NCBI GenBank assembly: GCA_944323695.1
Contig: CALUTI010000003.1
Coordinates: 124,001-188,000 of the forward strand
DNA length: 64,000 bases
From: Candidatus Gastranaerophilales bacterium
GTDB taxonomy: Bacteria > Cyanobacteriota > Vampirovibrionia > Gastranaerophilales > Gastranaerophilaceae
Direction of reading: 5' to 3'
The notes beneath the pieces were generated by a model. It had not been told where the DNA came from, did not search any database, and saw nothing but the letters and a program-made list of their open reading frames with translations. Numbering within the stretch: position 1 is the stretch's first letter; every line of letters starts with the position of its first letter. A program made the translations under genes and the position numbers. This document shows positions 1 to 8,440 of the stretch, piece by piece.

Positions 1-1
1 A

Positions 2-67
2 TTTGAAATAATCGTCGGCACAATAGAGGCCTATTCCATAGGTGAATTCGTAAAAAAAATCATATAA
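2..67 (+). CDS. 3' end of an unidentified gene (truncated by window start)
   Basis: An open frame enters from the left edge and stops with TAA at 65-67; the visible tail reads FEIIVGTIEAYSIGEFVKKII. A rho-independent hairpin follows directly, which supports this being the true end of a plus-strand gene. The fragment is too short to identify. Confidence 0.5.
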   Translation, partial: FEIIVGTIEAYSIGEFVKKII

Positions 68-69
68 AA

Positions 70-96
70 CTCCCTTAAAGGGAGCTTTTTAAAAGT
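70..96 (+). terminator. rho-independent terminator
   Basis: The hairpin CTCCCTT-AA-AGGGAG is followed by CTTTTTAAAA. It ends the upstream plus-strand gene and lies just beyond the stop of the convergent pilin-like gene. Confidence 0.7.
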
Positions 97-1017
97 CTAT
101 TCAGGATAGTCGTCCGGAAACTTCCAACCGTTCAATTGAATTACAGCACCACAGGTCTGGCCATAACCTTGTAGATTGCATGAAGGATGTATGTTGGCAG
201 TATCATTATCATGAATAACAAAATTAGGTTCCATCATTTCTTCTGCAGTAAAACCACTTCCCTCACCATATAATTTTAAGCCATATCCTATATTAAAGGT
301 TTTTCCGGAATCTACGACTTCACCGTCATCATTTTCATTTCCGGCGTTTTTCCCAGGATTACCGGGTGAAAAATACAATGCAAAAACATCTTTTCCCAAA
401 ACATTTGGTTTCGACTTACCATTTGTATCAACATAAATCCAAACATGTTTATAATATGCGTCACCACCTGTCCAAGAATATATAGAAGTACCGTCATTTA
501 AAAGAAAACAAGCACTATTTGTATATAAAATTTTATAACCGTTAAGTCCTTTTATAACCTCACCACATTCATATGCTGTGTCCGGAATGTACTTTTTAGC
601 CACTTTTAAATGCGGCAGTATATAATTTTCCCAAAAATATTGCTCGCGTGAATTATAACTGGAAGGATATTGATTCCATGACCATGTTTCGTAATCCCCG
701 TGCTCAACTTTTGCAAGTTCAAACGCGTTCTTTAAAGTCGCATAAGCTTTTTGTAAACGTGTTATAGTCGACTTTTCCTGATAATTACTTATTAATGTAG
801 GGATAGTCATTGCCGCCACAACGCCAATTATTCCTAAGGTTATTAACACCTCTGCTAATGTAAAGGCTGCTTTAACTTTTTTGTCATTCCGAACTTGTTT
901 CGGAATCTCTATATGGGATCCTGAAATAAATTCAGGATGACAAATACCTTTTTGACATTTACTAATCTTCTCTCCAACTTCAGGTATCTCACAAGGGGAA
1001 TATGTCTTTGAGACCAT
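97..1017 (-). CDS. type IV pilin-like protein, locus 1 (leader out of frame, 9 G)
   Basis: The protein carries a class III prepilin signal: KAA then FTLAEVLITLGIIGVV, with Glu at mature position 5 and a hydrophobic helix ending TIPTLI. A prepilin peptidase would cut before the Phe. The rest is a cysteine-containing globular pilin or pseudopilin domain. The first ATG of the intact frame (1017) has no Shine-Dalgarno sequence. A much better start, ATG at 1142 behind GGAGAAAAGCTT, is cut off from this frame because the G tract at 1107-1115 has 9 G and the leader runs NGGG-RLL-stop. One more G would fuse the leader in frame to MVSKTYSP. The roughly 50 residues between that Met and the signal are encoded by palindromic repeats. 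The function is probably a surface filament or secretion pseudopilin; the exact role is unknown. Confidence 0.8.
   Translation of the reverse strand: MVSKTYSPCEIPEVGEKISKCQKGICHPEFISGSHIEIPKQVRNDKKVKAAFTLAEVLITLGIIGVVAAMTIPTLISNYQEKSTITRLQKAYATLKNAFELAKVEHGDYETWSWNQYPSSYNSREQYFWENYILPHLKVAKKYIPDTAYECGEVIKGLNGYKILYTNSACFLLNDGTSIYSWTGGDAYYKHVWIYVDTNGKSKPNVLGKDVFALYFSPGNPGKNAGNENDDGEVVDSGKTFNIGYGLKLYGEGSGFTAEEMMEPNFVIHDNDTANIHPSCNLQGYGQTCGAVIQLNGWKFPDDYPE
882..942. repeat. palindromic repeat inside the pilin leader
   Basis: The outer arms TGTCATTCCGAA and TTCAGGATGACA are roughly complementary and enclose the inner hairpins TTCCGAACTTGTTTCGGAA and a CCTGAAATAAATTCAGG arm pair. Translated on the minus strand it gives CHPEFISGS...KQVRND, the kind of peptide made by widespread palindromic coding repeats (similar in behaviour to Rickettsia palindromic elements). 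It keeps the reading frame open. Confidence 0.65.
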
Positions 1018-1063
1018 AGCGGAGCCGGAGGTGAGAGCGTCGTCGAAAAGACATATTCCCCTT
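993..1063. repeat. inverted-repeat element, copy A
   Basis: Perfect 17-bp arms AAGGGGAATATGTCTTT / AAAGACATATTCCCCTT flank a core of about 36 bp containing CATAGCGGAGCCGGAGGTG and GCGTCGTCG. The same core recurs at 9707-9849, 15948-16024, 43907-43985 and, without arms, at 48014-48046. The element lies within the leader of pilin locus 1 and is readable in frame. Confidence 0.85.
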
Positions 1064-1106
1064 GCGGCTTTCTCAAAACCCTTGCTATTTCTATTTAGAG
1101 GAGACG

Positions 1107-1115
1107 CCCCCCCCC
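1107..1115 (-). repeat. poly-G tract (9 G), pilin locus 1
   Basis: Nine G on the coding (minus) strand, directly after codon 9 (AAC) of the leader that starts at ATG 1142. Leader codons are MEIMRKFRN then GGG GGG GGG CGT CTC CTC TAA, so the present length gives an early stop. Ten G would give NGGGASPLNRNSKGFEKAA and continue in frame into the pilin. Confidence 0.85.
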
Positions 1116-1221
1116 GTTTCTGAACTTCCTCATAATTTCCATAAGCTTTTCTCCTTCTTTTTATAGAAGAATTATAGCAATTTTTGTTAATTTAGTCAAC
1201 AAATTCTCATGCAAAATGGGT

Positions 1222-2763
1222 CTATTTAAGCTCAAATTCATTTACAAGCAAAACCTGAATTTCACCGGGCATAAGATTTACTTTAAATTTATCTTTTTCA
1301 GAAATCGGTGCCGTATCCATTTCTATAGGAATAGTTAAAAATGAATCATTATAATGCGGAACTTTAATAACAGCCTCATTATTAGCTCTAAAATTCATAT
1401 TACCAAACACCAGCACAGTCGTTTTATTGTAAGATAATCCGTATGCAAAAACTGAAGAATTGTTAGATTTCAGCTCAACAAACTTTCCGTTAGCAATAAC
1501 AGGTGCAATAAACCGCTTAAAGCTATTTGCCATTACAAAATCTCTTTTAAAATTAGTATTTTTCCCGCCCGGTTGACGTGAAAAGTTGAATATATCAAGT
1601 TTTCCTCTGTGTACAAAATAATATTCATCATCCGTATAAGTCGTACGAGCCTTCTTATTTCCCCATAAATAAATATAATTATCCGCCGTATCAAAGCCGT
1701 CCACATAATAAGAATTCACAGGCAGAGTTGAATTTAACCATAAAATCATGTTACTATACGGCTGCCCGTTAATCAAAACAGGGCTTAATTCATCGTGAGT
1801 CGTAAAACTTCCGATAACCGCCTTAGGCTCACTATATTTATTTTTTATGGAATTGGTAAATTTAATATGCTCCATTAATTCAGATGCAGTGCGCCAGTCT
1901 TTCATATTAAAGTAGCTGCCGTAAAATCCGTCAAACCCAGCTTCCAGCAATTTATCATAAGGAGTAAAGACAGCATCCTGTGATACAGCTTCGGTCCAGG
2001 AATCAGAAGACTCTGCAAGCCACATAAACTGCGGATCTTTTTTTCTTGAATAGCTTATAAGCTCTTTCCAGAATTTAGCAGGTTTTGACGTCGCAACATC
2101 AGCTCTTATACCGTCGGCACCAAGCTGCATAACGTAATCAACAAAACCTTTGTAAAGATTATAAACATCCATATTAATATTATTTTCGGTACCTGCATTT
2201 AAAAGTCTGACATCAGTCCAATCTGACGGAATTACAGGCTGAGCAGAAGTGTCTTTTACGAAAAGCTCGGGACGTTTTAAATAAAGATCATACGCACCGC
2301 ATGCCGGAAGATCTATTATTACTCTTATTTTTCTTCTGTGAGCTTCATTAATAAATTTTATAGCCTGCTCCTCTAACGATAAAGCAGTCCTGTTACTTTT
2401 CAACTGGGGATTTAACTCATTAAAACTTGCTGCGGCATATAAAGAACCTGCAGAACCCAGAGCTTTAGTTTTACCAACAGCCATAATCGGCATTACATGA
2501 ATTGTATTCACACCTGAAGCCATAAGTTCATCAAGTCTGCTTATTGCATTTAAGAAATTCCCGCTTTCTTCGCCTTCAGAGACGTCTATAATCCCGTCTT
2601 TATTAACATCCTGTGCCCCAAAGGTTCTCAAATTTATTTCATAAATTATCGCATTGTTATTCAAAAACAACGCTCTCAAATCGTTTACCCAAACATCAGA
2701 GGCAAAAGCTCCTGAAACGGTTAAATAAATTACACAAAGCCCTGTTAAAAATCTTTTAATCAT
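1222..2763 (-). CDS. secreted alpha-amylase family (GH13) glycoside hydrolase
   Basis: The N-terminus is a signal peptide (MIKRFLTGLCVIYLTVSGAFA, cut near FAS-D), so the enzyme is exported. The catalytic domain shows GH13 conserved regions: strand 4 DGIRADVA with the Asp nucleophile, WLAESSD with the acid/base Glu, and FTTHDE with the third Asp. The sequence INLRTFGAQDVNKDGIIDVSEGE near the N-terminus has an EF-hand-like Asp-rich loop. At 513 residues it fits a compact maltodextrin- or starch-active enzyme; the exact substrate cannot be told. The SD AAGGGG lies 5 nt before the ATG. A sugar-binding protein gene lies about 1.3 kb away on the other strand, consistent with glucan use. Confidence 0.85.
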   Translation of the reverse strand: MIKRFLTGLCVIYLTVSGAFASDVWVNDLRALFLNNNAIIYEINLRTFGAQDVNKDGIIDVSEGEESGNFLNAISRLDELMASGVNTIHVMPIMAVGKTKALGSAGSLYAAASFNELNPQLKSNRTALSLEEQAIKFINEAHRRKIRVIIDLPACGAYDLYLKRPELFVKDTSAQPVIPSDWTDVRLLNAGTENNINMDVYNLYKGFVDYVMQLGADGIRADVATSKPAKFWKELISYSRKKDPQFMWLAESSDSWTEAVSQDAVFTPYDKLLEAGFDGFYGSYFNMKDWRTASELMEHIKFTNSIKNKYSEPKAVIGSFTTHDELSPVLINGQPYSNMILWLNSTLPVNSYYVDGFDTADNYIYLWGNKKARTTYTDDEYYFVHRGKLDIFNFSRQPGGKNTNFKRDFVMANSFKRFIAPVIANGKFVELKSNNSSVFAYGLSYNKTTVLVFGNMNFRANNEAVIKVPHYNDSFLTIPIEMDTAPISEKDKFKVNLMPGEIQVLLVNEFELK

Positions 2764-2816
2764 ATATTCCCCTTCTTAAAACCATATTAACAGACAGAGT
2801 AGTTTTTTGCAAATAA

Positions 2817-4049
2817 TTATCTTGTATATTTTCTATCTTTTAATTCGTCAGGCAAAAATTGCTGATAAACCTCCGGCGCATCATGGGTATAAATATAACC
2901 AACACCGAAGCCGTATTTTTTTGCATCCTTATAGTGTGCATCTCTTAAGTGCATAGGCGGAGGAAAATCATTTCCCGAATCAATATCAGAAAGCGCCTCA
3001 TCAATTGCGCAAGCAGCCTCATTGGATTTTTTAGCCCTTGCAACATAAATTACAGCCTCTGCAAGAGGAATTCTCCCTTCCGGAAGCCCCAAAAGTTCAA
3101 CCGCCTTATAAGCATTAACCGCTACATTCAAAGCCATAGGATCTGCCAAACCAACATCTTCTGCCGCGCAAACTATTAATCTTCGCGCTATAAATCGCGG
3201 ATCTTCACCTGCCGTAATCATTTTGGCAAGGTAATATATAGCCGCATCAGGGTCACTTCCCCTTAGACTTTTTTGAAACGCTGAGGCACAATCATAATGT
3301 TCCTGCTGCGAATATCTTGTATTTCTTTTCTGGCAGATGCTTTCAATAATCTTAACCGTCAAATTCCGCCTGTTATCTTTTAAATCGCTGGCAAAATATG
3401 CATTTTCAACAATATTTAAGGCATATCTTGCATCGCCGCGGGCAAGATTTACAATAAAATCAATAACTCCTGTCTCGCAATCCATTGCCGTATAATTTTT
3501 TGCAAGGTACGCAAACCCTTTTTTAATAATGCTTTCCATACTTTTATCATCAATAGAATTGAGTCTTATAACCTGAACTCTGGATAAAAGTGCCGGAATA
3601 ACCTGAAACGACGGGTTTTCAGTTGTAGAACCTATCAAAAACAAAGTACCGTTTTCCAAATGAGGCAAAAGGGCATCCTGCTGTGTTTTGGAATATCTGT
3701 GGATTTCATCTATAAACAAAATAGTCTTTGTACCTACGCGCAAGGCTTCTTTTGCACTTTCGACAGCCTCTTTAATCTCTTTGACACCTGAGGTTACGGC
3801 AGAAATCTCAATAAAATTCGCATTTGTTTTTGTTGCAATTAACCTCGCAAGAGTGGTTTTGCCGCATCCAGGTGTTCCCCAAAAGATTAAAGAAAATAAC
3901 CTGTTTGTTTTTAAAAGATTTAAGATGGGGCTATTGGGCGCAACAACATTACTCTGCCCTAAAAAATCCTCTAAAGTTTTCGGGCGGAGAATTTCTGCAA
4001 GCGGTACCTGCTTATTTTGATTTTCCAGTTCCGTAAACAAATTATTCAT
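2817..4049 (-). CDS. rarA: replication-associated recombination protein A (AAA+ ATPase)
   Basis: RarA/MgsA/WRNIP1 family, acting at stalled replication forks. It starts with the typical ILRPKTLEDFLGQ segment and has Walker A GTPGCGKTT near residue 58, Walker B ILFIDEIHR, sensor 1 GSTTENPSF and the C-terminal region KMITAGEDPRFIARRL. Length 410 is normal. There is no SD; a -10-like TACAAT lies exactly 6 nt before the ATG, so a leaderless mRNA is likely. Divergent from the sugar-binding protein gene, with only 35 bp between the two starts. Confidence 0.95.
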   Translation of the reverse strand: MNNLFTELENQNKQVPLAEILRPKTLEDFLGQSNVVAPNSPILNLLKTNRLFSLIFWGTPGCGKTTLARLIATKTNANFIEISAVTSGVKEIKEAVESAKEALRVGTKTILFIDEIHRYSKTQQDALLPHLENGTLFLIGSTTENPSFQVIPALLSRVQVIRLNSIDDKSMESIIKKGFAYLAKNYTAMDCETGVIDFIVNLARGDARYALNIVENAYFASDLKDNRRNLTVKIIESICQKRNTRYSQQEHYDCASAFQKSLRGSDPDAAIYYLAKMITAGEDPRFIARRLIVCAAEDVGLADPMALNVAVNAYKAVELLGLPEGRIPLAEAVIYVARAKKSNEAACAIDEALSDIDSGNDFPPPMHLRDAHYKDAKKYGFGVGYIYTHDAPEVYQQFLPDELKDRKYTR

Positions 4050-4084
4050 AGTATAATTGTAACATCAAAAGAAACGGGTGTCGA

Positions 4085-5386
4085 ATGAAAAAAATTCTTA
4101 TTATTTTAGGACTTATTCTAATATGCGGGTTATTTTTTGCCGTCTATAAAACAAATATTATAGGGCGGGCTGACGGTCTGACTTCAATTTTTATAAATAA
4201 AAATTCTCAAAACGAAGTAGTTTTCTGGACACTTCAGATGAGCGATTTTTCGGGATATATTAACGGCGTAATAAATGAATTTGAAGCTAAAAACCCTGAA
4301 ATCAAAATAAAATGGATAGACGTTCCTTTCTCAGAAGGGGAAAAACGTACGCTCGCATCTGTTTTGAGTGATAATCCGCCTGACTTAATCAACCTTAACC
4401 CGGATTTTTCGGCAATTCTGGCGCAAAAAGGAGCTTTGTACGAAATAGATTCAAATTCCACCAAACAATTTGTTCCCCAAATTGTTGATTCTCTAAAATA
4501 TAACGGCAAACTCTATTCAATTCCCTGGTATGCAACTTCTGCCGTTACAATTTACAATAAAGATTTATTTAAAAAAGCGAACCTGAATGCTCCTAAAACT
4601 TACACCGAAATGGGACGAATCGCCAAACAAATGAAAACAAACACCGGCGCTTATATCTGGCTGCCGAACATTTCTGAAAATGACACAATGCTTAGGATTT
4701 TAAACAAATATGGCGTTAATTCCGCCGAGAATATAAATTCCGCAAAATCCGTTGAAATTTTTGACTTTTTTAAAACACTATACGCGGATGACCTTATCCC
4801 AAAAGAATCAATAACCCAAACCCACAGGGAAGCTTTAGAAAAATATATGTCCGAAAGCATTGCAATGTTTCAGGCCGGTGCCAATTTTTTAAATATGATT
4901 AAGGAAAATGCACCATCTACCTATGCTCACACGGATGTTGCATCACAATTAACGGGCGACATCGGACAATATGACTTTTCTTTGATGAACTTTATTATTC
5001 CGCTTCGTGCACAAAATAAAGAAGCGGCTTTGAAATTTGCTTTATTTTTAACTAACGAAAAAAATCAGCTTGAACTTGCCAGATTAACAAATATTATTGC
5101 TGTAAACAAAGACACTCTGCAAGATGATTTTTATACAAAATATGACGAAAATGATTTAATGGCAAAAGCACGCGTTATAAGCGCAAAACAATTAACCAAA
5201 ATTGAGCCGGCAATAAAATCCGAAGAAAATCAAAAAGAAATCAATACCCTTATAAATTCAGCAGTGCAGGAAGTTTTGCTTAATAAACAAAACACCCCGT
5301 CCATTTTGGACAGGGTGTCTGAAAACTGGAAACTTCTTAACAGCGGCAGCAAAAACCGCCAAATGCGGGCATCCCAAACATCATAG
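4085..5386 (+). CDS. extracellular solute-binding protein (sugar ABC type, family 1)
   Basis: An N-terminal hydrophobic segment (ILIILGLILICGLFFAVY) acts as an uncleaved anchor or signal; no convincing lipobox precedes the Cys. The rest matches the family 1 sugar-binding fold, with VVFWTLQMSD, a periplasmic-binding core (NPPDLINLNPDFSAILAQKGALYEID) and YSIPWYATSAVTIYNKDLF. No permease or ATPase gene is adjacent, so it is an orphan here. The last 50 nt overlap the 3' end of the convergent gene at 5337-5780, and that gene's terminator hairpin lies inside this coding sequence. Confidence 0.85.
   Translation: MKKILIILGLILICGLFFAVYKTNIIGRADGLTSIFINKNSQNEVVFWTLQMSDFSGYINGVINEFEAKNPEIKIKWIDVPFSEGEKRTLASVLSDNPPDLINLNPDFSAILAQKGALYEIDSNSTKQFVPQIVDSLKYNGKLYSIPWYATSAVTIYNKDLFKKANLNAPKTYTEMGRIAKQMKTNTGAYIWLPNISENDTMLRILNKYGVNSAENINSAKSVEIFDFFKTLYADDLIPKESITQTHREALEKYMSESIAMFQAGANFLNMIKENAPSTYAHTDVASQLTGDIGQYDFSLMNFIIPLRAQNKEAALKFALFLTNEKNQLELARLTNIIAVNKDTLQDDFYTKYDENDLMAKARVISAKQLTKIEPAIKSEENQKEINTLINSAVQEVLLNKQNTPSILDRVSENWKLLNSGSKNRQMRASQTS
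5281..5318 (-). terminator. terminator of the minus-strand gene, inside a plus-strand CDS
   Basis: Stem ACACCC(C)GTCC / GGAC(A)GGGTGT, followed on the minus strand by TTTTGTTTATT. It lies downstream of the stop at 5337 and within the codons of the solute-binding protein. Confidence 0.65.
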
Positions 5387-5780
5387 GAGAGCCAAACATC
5401 ATTGGTGATGACCAAGCGGAATAATAGCCCAATCCGCCAAACATAGGCATAGGCGGAGCCATAAACATTGAAGTAGCCAGCGCTGTCCCTGACATCCCAA
5501 TAGATGCAGCAAACGGATTACCGCCAGCAAAATTAGTCATTACACTATTCATGGTTGAACCAAGATAACTGTGTGTAGTTTTATCTATAGCATTGCCCAA
5601 AAGTGCATTTCCAACACCCGCAGCAGTCGAACTTATTCCGTAAGATGCAGCCTGAACAGGATTTGCACCATTATTTCGTGCCTCCAAATAATTAACTATA
5701 CCGTTTAAACCGGCAAGACCTGCTTGAATACCAGTTACCGTGTTTGTAAATCCGGGATTATATCCGCACCAATAGCTCAT
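5337..5780 (-). CDS. hypothetical Gly/Ala/Met-rich protein
   Basis: 147 residues, not recognised. The sequence is low complexity: an Ala/Gly/Ser-rich centre (AASYGISSTAAGVGNALLG) with moderately hydrophobic segments, then a Met/Phe/Gly/Pro-rich tail (SPMMFGSPMMFGMPAFGG) ending in three cysteines, CCRC. The SD is weak (ATGAGGTATATTA). The composition recalls small secreted or membrane-associated structural proteins, but no function can be assigned. Its 3' end overlaps the convergent sugar-binding protein gene by 50 nt. Confidence 0.6.
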   Translation of the reverse strand: MSYWCGYNPGFTNTVTGIQAGLAGLNGIVNYLEARNNGANPVQAASYGISSTAAGVGNALLGNAIDKTTHSYLGSTMNSVMTNFAGGNPFAASIGMSGTALATSMFMAPPMPMFGGLGYYSAWSSPMMFGSPMMFGMPAFGGFCCRC

Positions 5781-5948
5781 TAATATACCTCATTTTATAC
5801 ATTCTATATATATAAACACATTCAGATAACCTATAATTGCCATGATTTTATATAATATTAAGTATTGTAACAATGCATAAGCAAAAAATTAAAGTTTAAG
5901 CCGGTAAATGCCGATTAAAGGAACATAAGGAAAAAAAGGGATAATCTG

Positions 5949-6452
5949 ATGAGTCTTAATGTAAATTACACTCAAAATTACAAAACCGGCATTGATACTT
6001 CTATCTTAAAAGAAGTATCAGCTGAGATTCTTAAAAGAGCCCAGGCAAAAGCTATGAAGGCTCAATCAGGTTATGCAAACAGTGCTTTCAGATCTACAGA
6101 TTTGGGTTTGGATTTATATCAAGGGAAAGTAGACACACAAACAGCTCGTCAGATTGCAATGAACAATTCAGGCATTCAAATTCAGCTCAATCAGAATGTT
6201 TTGAACTCAATCAAATTTTTAAACACACAAGCAGCTCAACAAGTACAGAAAAATGTTGAAGGTAAAATCGCATTTTCAGTATACGAAGGTACAGATGTTC
6301 AAAAAGCTGCAGAAGCTCCAAAATTCAACTCAATAGTAAGTTTCAGCACTGCAAAAGATAAAAAGGGTTCAAATCCTTTCTATCACGGTGAACTTTTGGC
6401 TAACGGACACAAAAAAGAAGAAAAACACGAAGATATTAATATTTTTGGTTAA
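5949..6452 (+). CDS. hypothetical protein
   Basis: 167 residues, mostly helical and polar with many Gln/Asn/Ala (for example NNSGIQIQLNQNVLNSIKFLNTQAAQQVQKN), no signal peptide, and a charged tail (KKEEKHEDINIFG). An SD-like AAGGG lies upstream. It ends 4 nt into the convergent gene 6449-6814 (the stop codons overlap). Not recognised; the similar style of the 6449 and 13072 proteins suggests lineage-specific small cytoplasmic proteins. Confidence 0.7.
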   Translation: MSLNVNYTQNYKTGIDTSILKEVSAEILKRAQAKAMKAQSGYANSAFRSTDLGLDLYQGKVDTQTARQIAMNNSGIQIQLNQNVLNSIKFLNTQAAQQVQKNVEGKIAFSVYEGTDVQKAAEAPKFNSIVSFSTAKDKKGSNPFYHGELLANGHKKEEKHEDINIFG

Positions 6453-6814
6453 TAAAAATCTTCATCTTCAGTGTCTTGATTAGTATTAATTGTTAAAGAT
6501 TCCTCAATTTTTTTATTCTTGATATCCTCTTTAGACTTGTCTTTGAGGGTAATCTTTTTTTTCTTGGCGTTAATAACATCCGCAACATTCATCATTGCAA
6601 GTGAATTAAGGGTAGCACGCAAAACAGCGCTCTGATCCATATATTTGTTCTGTTCCTGAACTTCATCATCTTCACGCTTTTGCTGTGCAAAATATTCTCC
6701 GCCCTGCCCCATTTTGTCGTCTTGAGTTCTTGCAGCAGTGCCGGATATATCGCCGCTTTTAAAATTAAATGCGCCGCCGATTCCGAAAAATCCTGCAGAT
6801 CTGTTATCGACCAT
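6449..6814 (-). CDS. hypothetical protein
   Basis: 121 residues. The N-terminal half is Gly-rich (FFGIGGAFNFKSGDISGTAA); the C-terminal half is strongly charged (AKKKKITLKDKSKEDIKNKKIEES) and ends in acidic residues. There is no membrane segment. The SD AAAGGG precedes the ATG. Not recognised. Confidence 0.65.
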   Translation of the reverse strand: MVDNRSAGFFGIGGAFNFKSGDISGTAARTQDDKMGQGGEYFAQQKREDDEVQEQNKYMDQSAVLRATLNSLAMMNVADVINAKKKKITLKDKSKEDIKNKKIEESLTINTNQDTEDEDFY

Positions 6815-6935
6815 AACTTATTACCCTTTGTGTTTATTAGATTATAACTAACCTGATGTAATTTTAACTCCACTAAATAAATTAATTTGCTACAATGTAA
6901 AAAAATATTTACATACTCAAATTATATCACTTTTA

Positions 6936-6964
6936 TTGAAAAAGACAATAAATTATGTTATTAT
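6936..6964 (+). promoter_or_regulatory. sigma70-type promoter for the tandem pilin-like genes
   Basis: TTGAAA (6936-6941), a 17-bp spacer, then TATTAT (6959-6964). It lies about 30 bp upstream of the ATG at 6995, leaving room for the SD AAGAAAGG. Confidence 0.65.
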
Positions 6965-6994
6965 AAAAACAGAGGATTTAAGAAAGGCATTTTT

Positions 6995-7666
6995 ATGAAA
7001 AAAGGCGGAGCATTTACTTTATCAGAATTAATAATAGCCTTGTCAATAGTCGGAATATTATGCGCAATTGTATTGCCGACTTTAACAAATAACAATCCTA
7101 ATCAAAATAAAATGATGATGAAAAAAGTATATAGTGTATTTACGGATGTTGTAAACGATTTAATTAATGACACAGGTAATTATCCTGTTATATACGGCTT
7201 ATGTCCGGATAACGGTAACAGTGGATATATAGGATTTGACTGTACAGAAACAGATTCAAAGCTGCCGTACCTTTTTTCAACAAGAATGACTTTATCCGGA
7301 GGAAAGATTAATAACGAAAACGCAATAAAAACCGATGCAAACTATTCACGTACAGGTTTACAAGCATGCAATGGTGTCGGCTCATCTTGCTATGCTTTAA
7401 TATCTGATGATAAAATGATATGGACATTTGAAAAATCAAAATTAACTAAAGGCAGCTACACAGATAGCATACTTATAGGCGTTGATGTAAACGGAGATAA
7501 AAAACCCAACTGCTATCAGGGAAGCACTACTGAAAGCTGTAAAAAAAGAGATGGAAACTTTGATCAATTTCGTATGAAACTTTACGCCGACGGCACAATA
7601 AAAATTAATGATGATGATGAATGGGCAAGAGAAGCAATTCATGCCAGTTCATCATTAACAAAATAA
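6995..7666 (+). CDS. type IV pilin-like protein (FTLSELIIAL type)
   Basis: Start set at ATG 6995 behind AAGAAAGG rather than at upstream in-frame codons. The short leader MKKGGA is followed by FTLSELIIALSIVGILCAIVLP, a class III prepilin signal with Glu5. The mature domain has several Cys (CTETD, QACNG, SSCYAL) and a C-terminal WAREAIHASSSLT motif shared with the next gene. No G tract or repeat leader is present, so this pair appears constitutively in frame. Cotranscribed with 7677-8417 (10-nt gap). Confidence 0.85.
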   Translation: MKKGGAFTLSELIIALSIVGILCAIVLPTLTNNNPNQNKMMMKKVYSVFTDVVNDLINDTGNYPVIYGLCPDNGNSGYIGFDCTETDSKLPYLFSTRMTLSGGKINNENAIKTDANYSRTGLQACNGVGSSCYALISDDKMIWTFEKSKLTKGSYTDSILIGVDVNGDKKPNCYQGSTTESCKKRDGNFDQFRMKLYADGTIKINDDDEWAREAIHASSSLTK

Positions 7667-7676
7667 AGGGAGAAAC

Positions 7677-8417
7677 ATGAGAAAAACAGCATTCACTTTA
7701 TCTGAATTAATGATAGCATTAACGGTACTTGGTCTATTATGCGCAGCATTACTGCCTGCAATTGTCAGAACAATGCCCAACCAGAATAAAGTTATGATAA
7801 AAAGGGCATATTATACAACTGCCAATATAGTAAGCGATATGATTAATGACCCGAATTTATACCCTCCAATAGATTCAAACGGATTTTCAAAGGTCGGATT
7901 TGATAATATGGACGAAGTGACTTATGGCGGAGAGACTTATGGCGGGGCTATAACAAATGATGGAAAAGGCGCTTTTGCCAAGTTTATCAGCTTATTTGCC
8001 GCCCACTTGAATATTGACGGAGAAATTGAAGATTCATGTCCATCATCATCAGGCGGTTCGGGCAGTGATGATAGCTATGAATGTGAAGACCTTGAAGACT
8101 GTCCTCCCATCCCCAGTTTACCTGGTGGGAGCAGCGGCTGGAAATATTGCAGACTATTTAAAACACCCGATGGTATACATTGGGATCTTCGTACAATACA
8201 TCAGGTTGAAACTTTTACAACAAAAACAACGATTGGTATAGATGTGAATGGTAATAAGAAGCCAAATTGCATGCAGGGAGATGACAGTTGCAAAACAAGA
8301 ACAAGCAATTTTGACAGATTTTCAATGGAAATAAGTGACGACGGTACAATAACTATTCCGGAGGAACAAACCTGGGCAAGAGAAGCTTTACAAGTCGGCT
8401 CCTCTTTGACTGATTAA
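7677..8417 (+). CDS. type IV pilin-like protein (paralogue of preceding gene)
   Basis: Leader MRKTA then FTLSELMIALTVLGLLCAALLP. The NQNK segment after the helix and the WAREALQVGSSLTD tail match the upstream paralogue, so the pair arose by tandem duplication. A Ser/Gly/Asp-rich insert near residues 120-155 (SSSGGSGSDD, then ECEDLEDCPPIP) is specific to this copy. The SD AAAGGGAG lies 5 nt before the ATG. The rnpB promoter overlaps the end of this gene. Confidence 0.85.
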   Translation: MRKTAFTLSELMIALTVLGLLCAALLPAIVRTMPNQNKVMIKRAYYTTANIVSDMINDPNLYPPIDSNGFSKVGFDNMDEVTYGGETYGGAITNDGKGAFAKFISLFAAHLNIDGEIEDSCPSSSGGSGSDDSYECEDLEDCPPIPSLPGGSSGWKYCRLFKTPDGIHWDLRTIHQVETFTTKTTIGIDVNGNKKPNCMQGDDSCKTRTSNFDRFSMEISDDGTITIPEEQTWAREALQVGSSLTD

Positions 8418-8422
8418 TTTTA

Positions 8423-8431
8423 TGTTATAAT
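8423..8431 (+). promoter_or_regulatory. extended -10 promoter of rnpB
   Basis: TG-T-TATAAT, with TATAAT at 8426-8431. A TTGACT at 8406-8411 is too close (14 bp) for an ideal -35, so the extended TG motif probably carries recognition. The predicted start near 8438 agrees with the first paired base of the RNase P RNA. Confidence 0.6.
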
Positions 8432-8440
8432 AAAAACAAT

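Noticed and set aside
4085-5386. Complete sugar ABC transporter
   Set aside because: Only the binding protein is present; neighbouring genes are rarA and unknown proteins, with no permease or ATPase.
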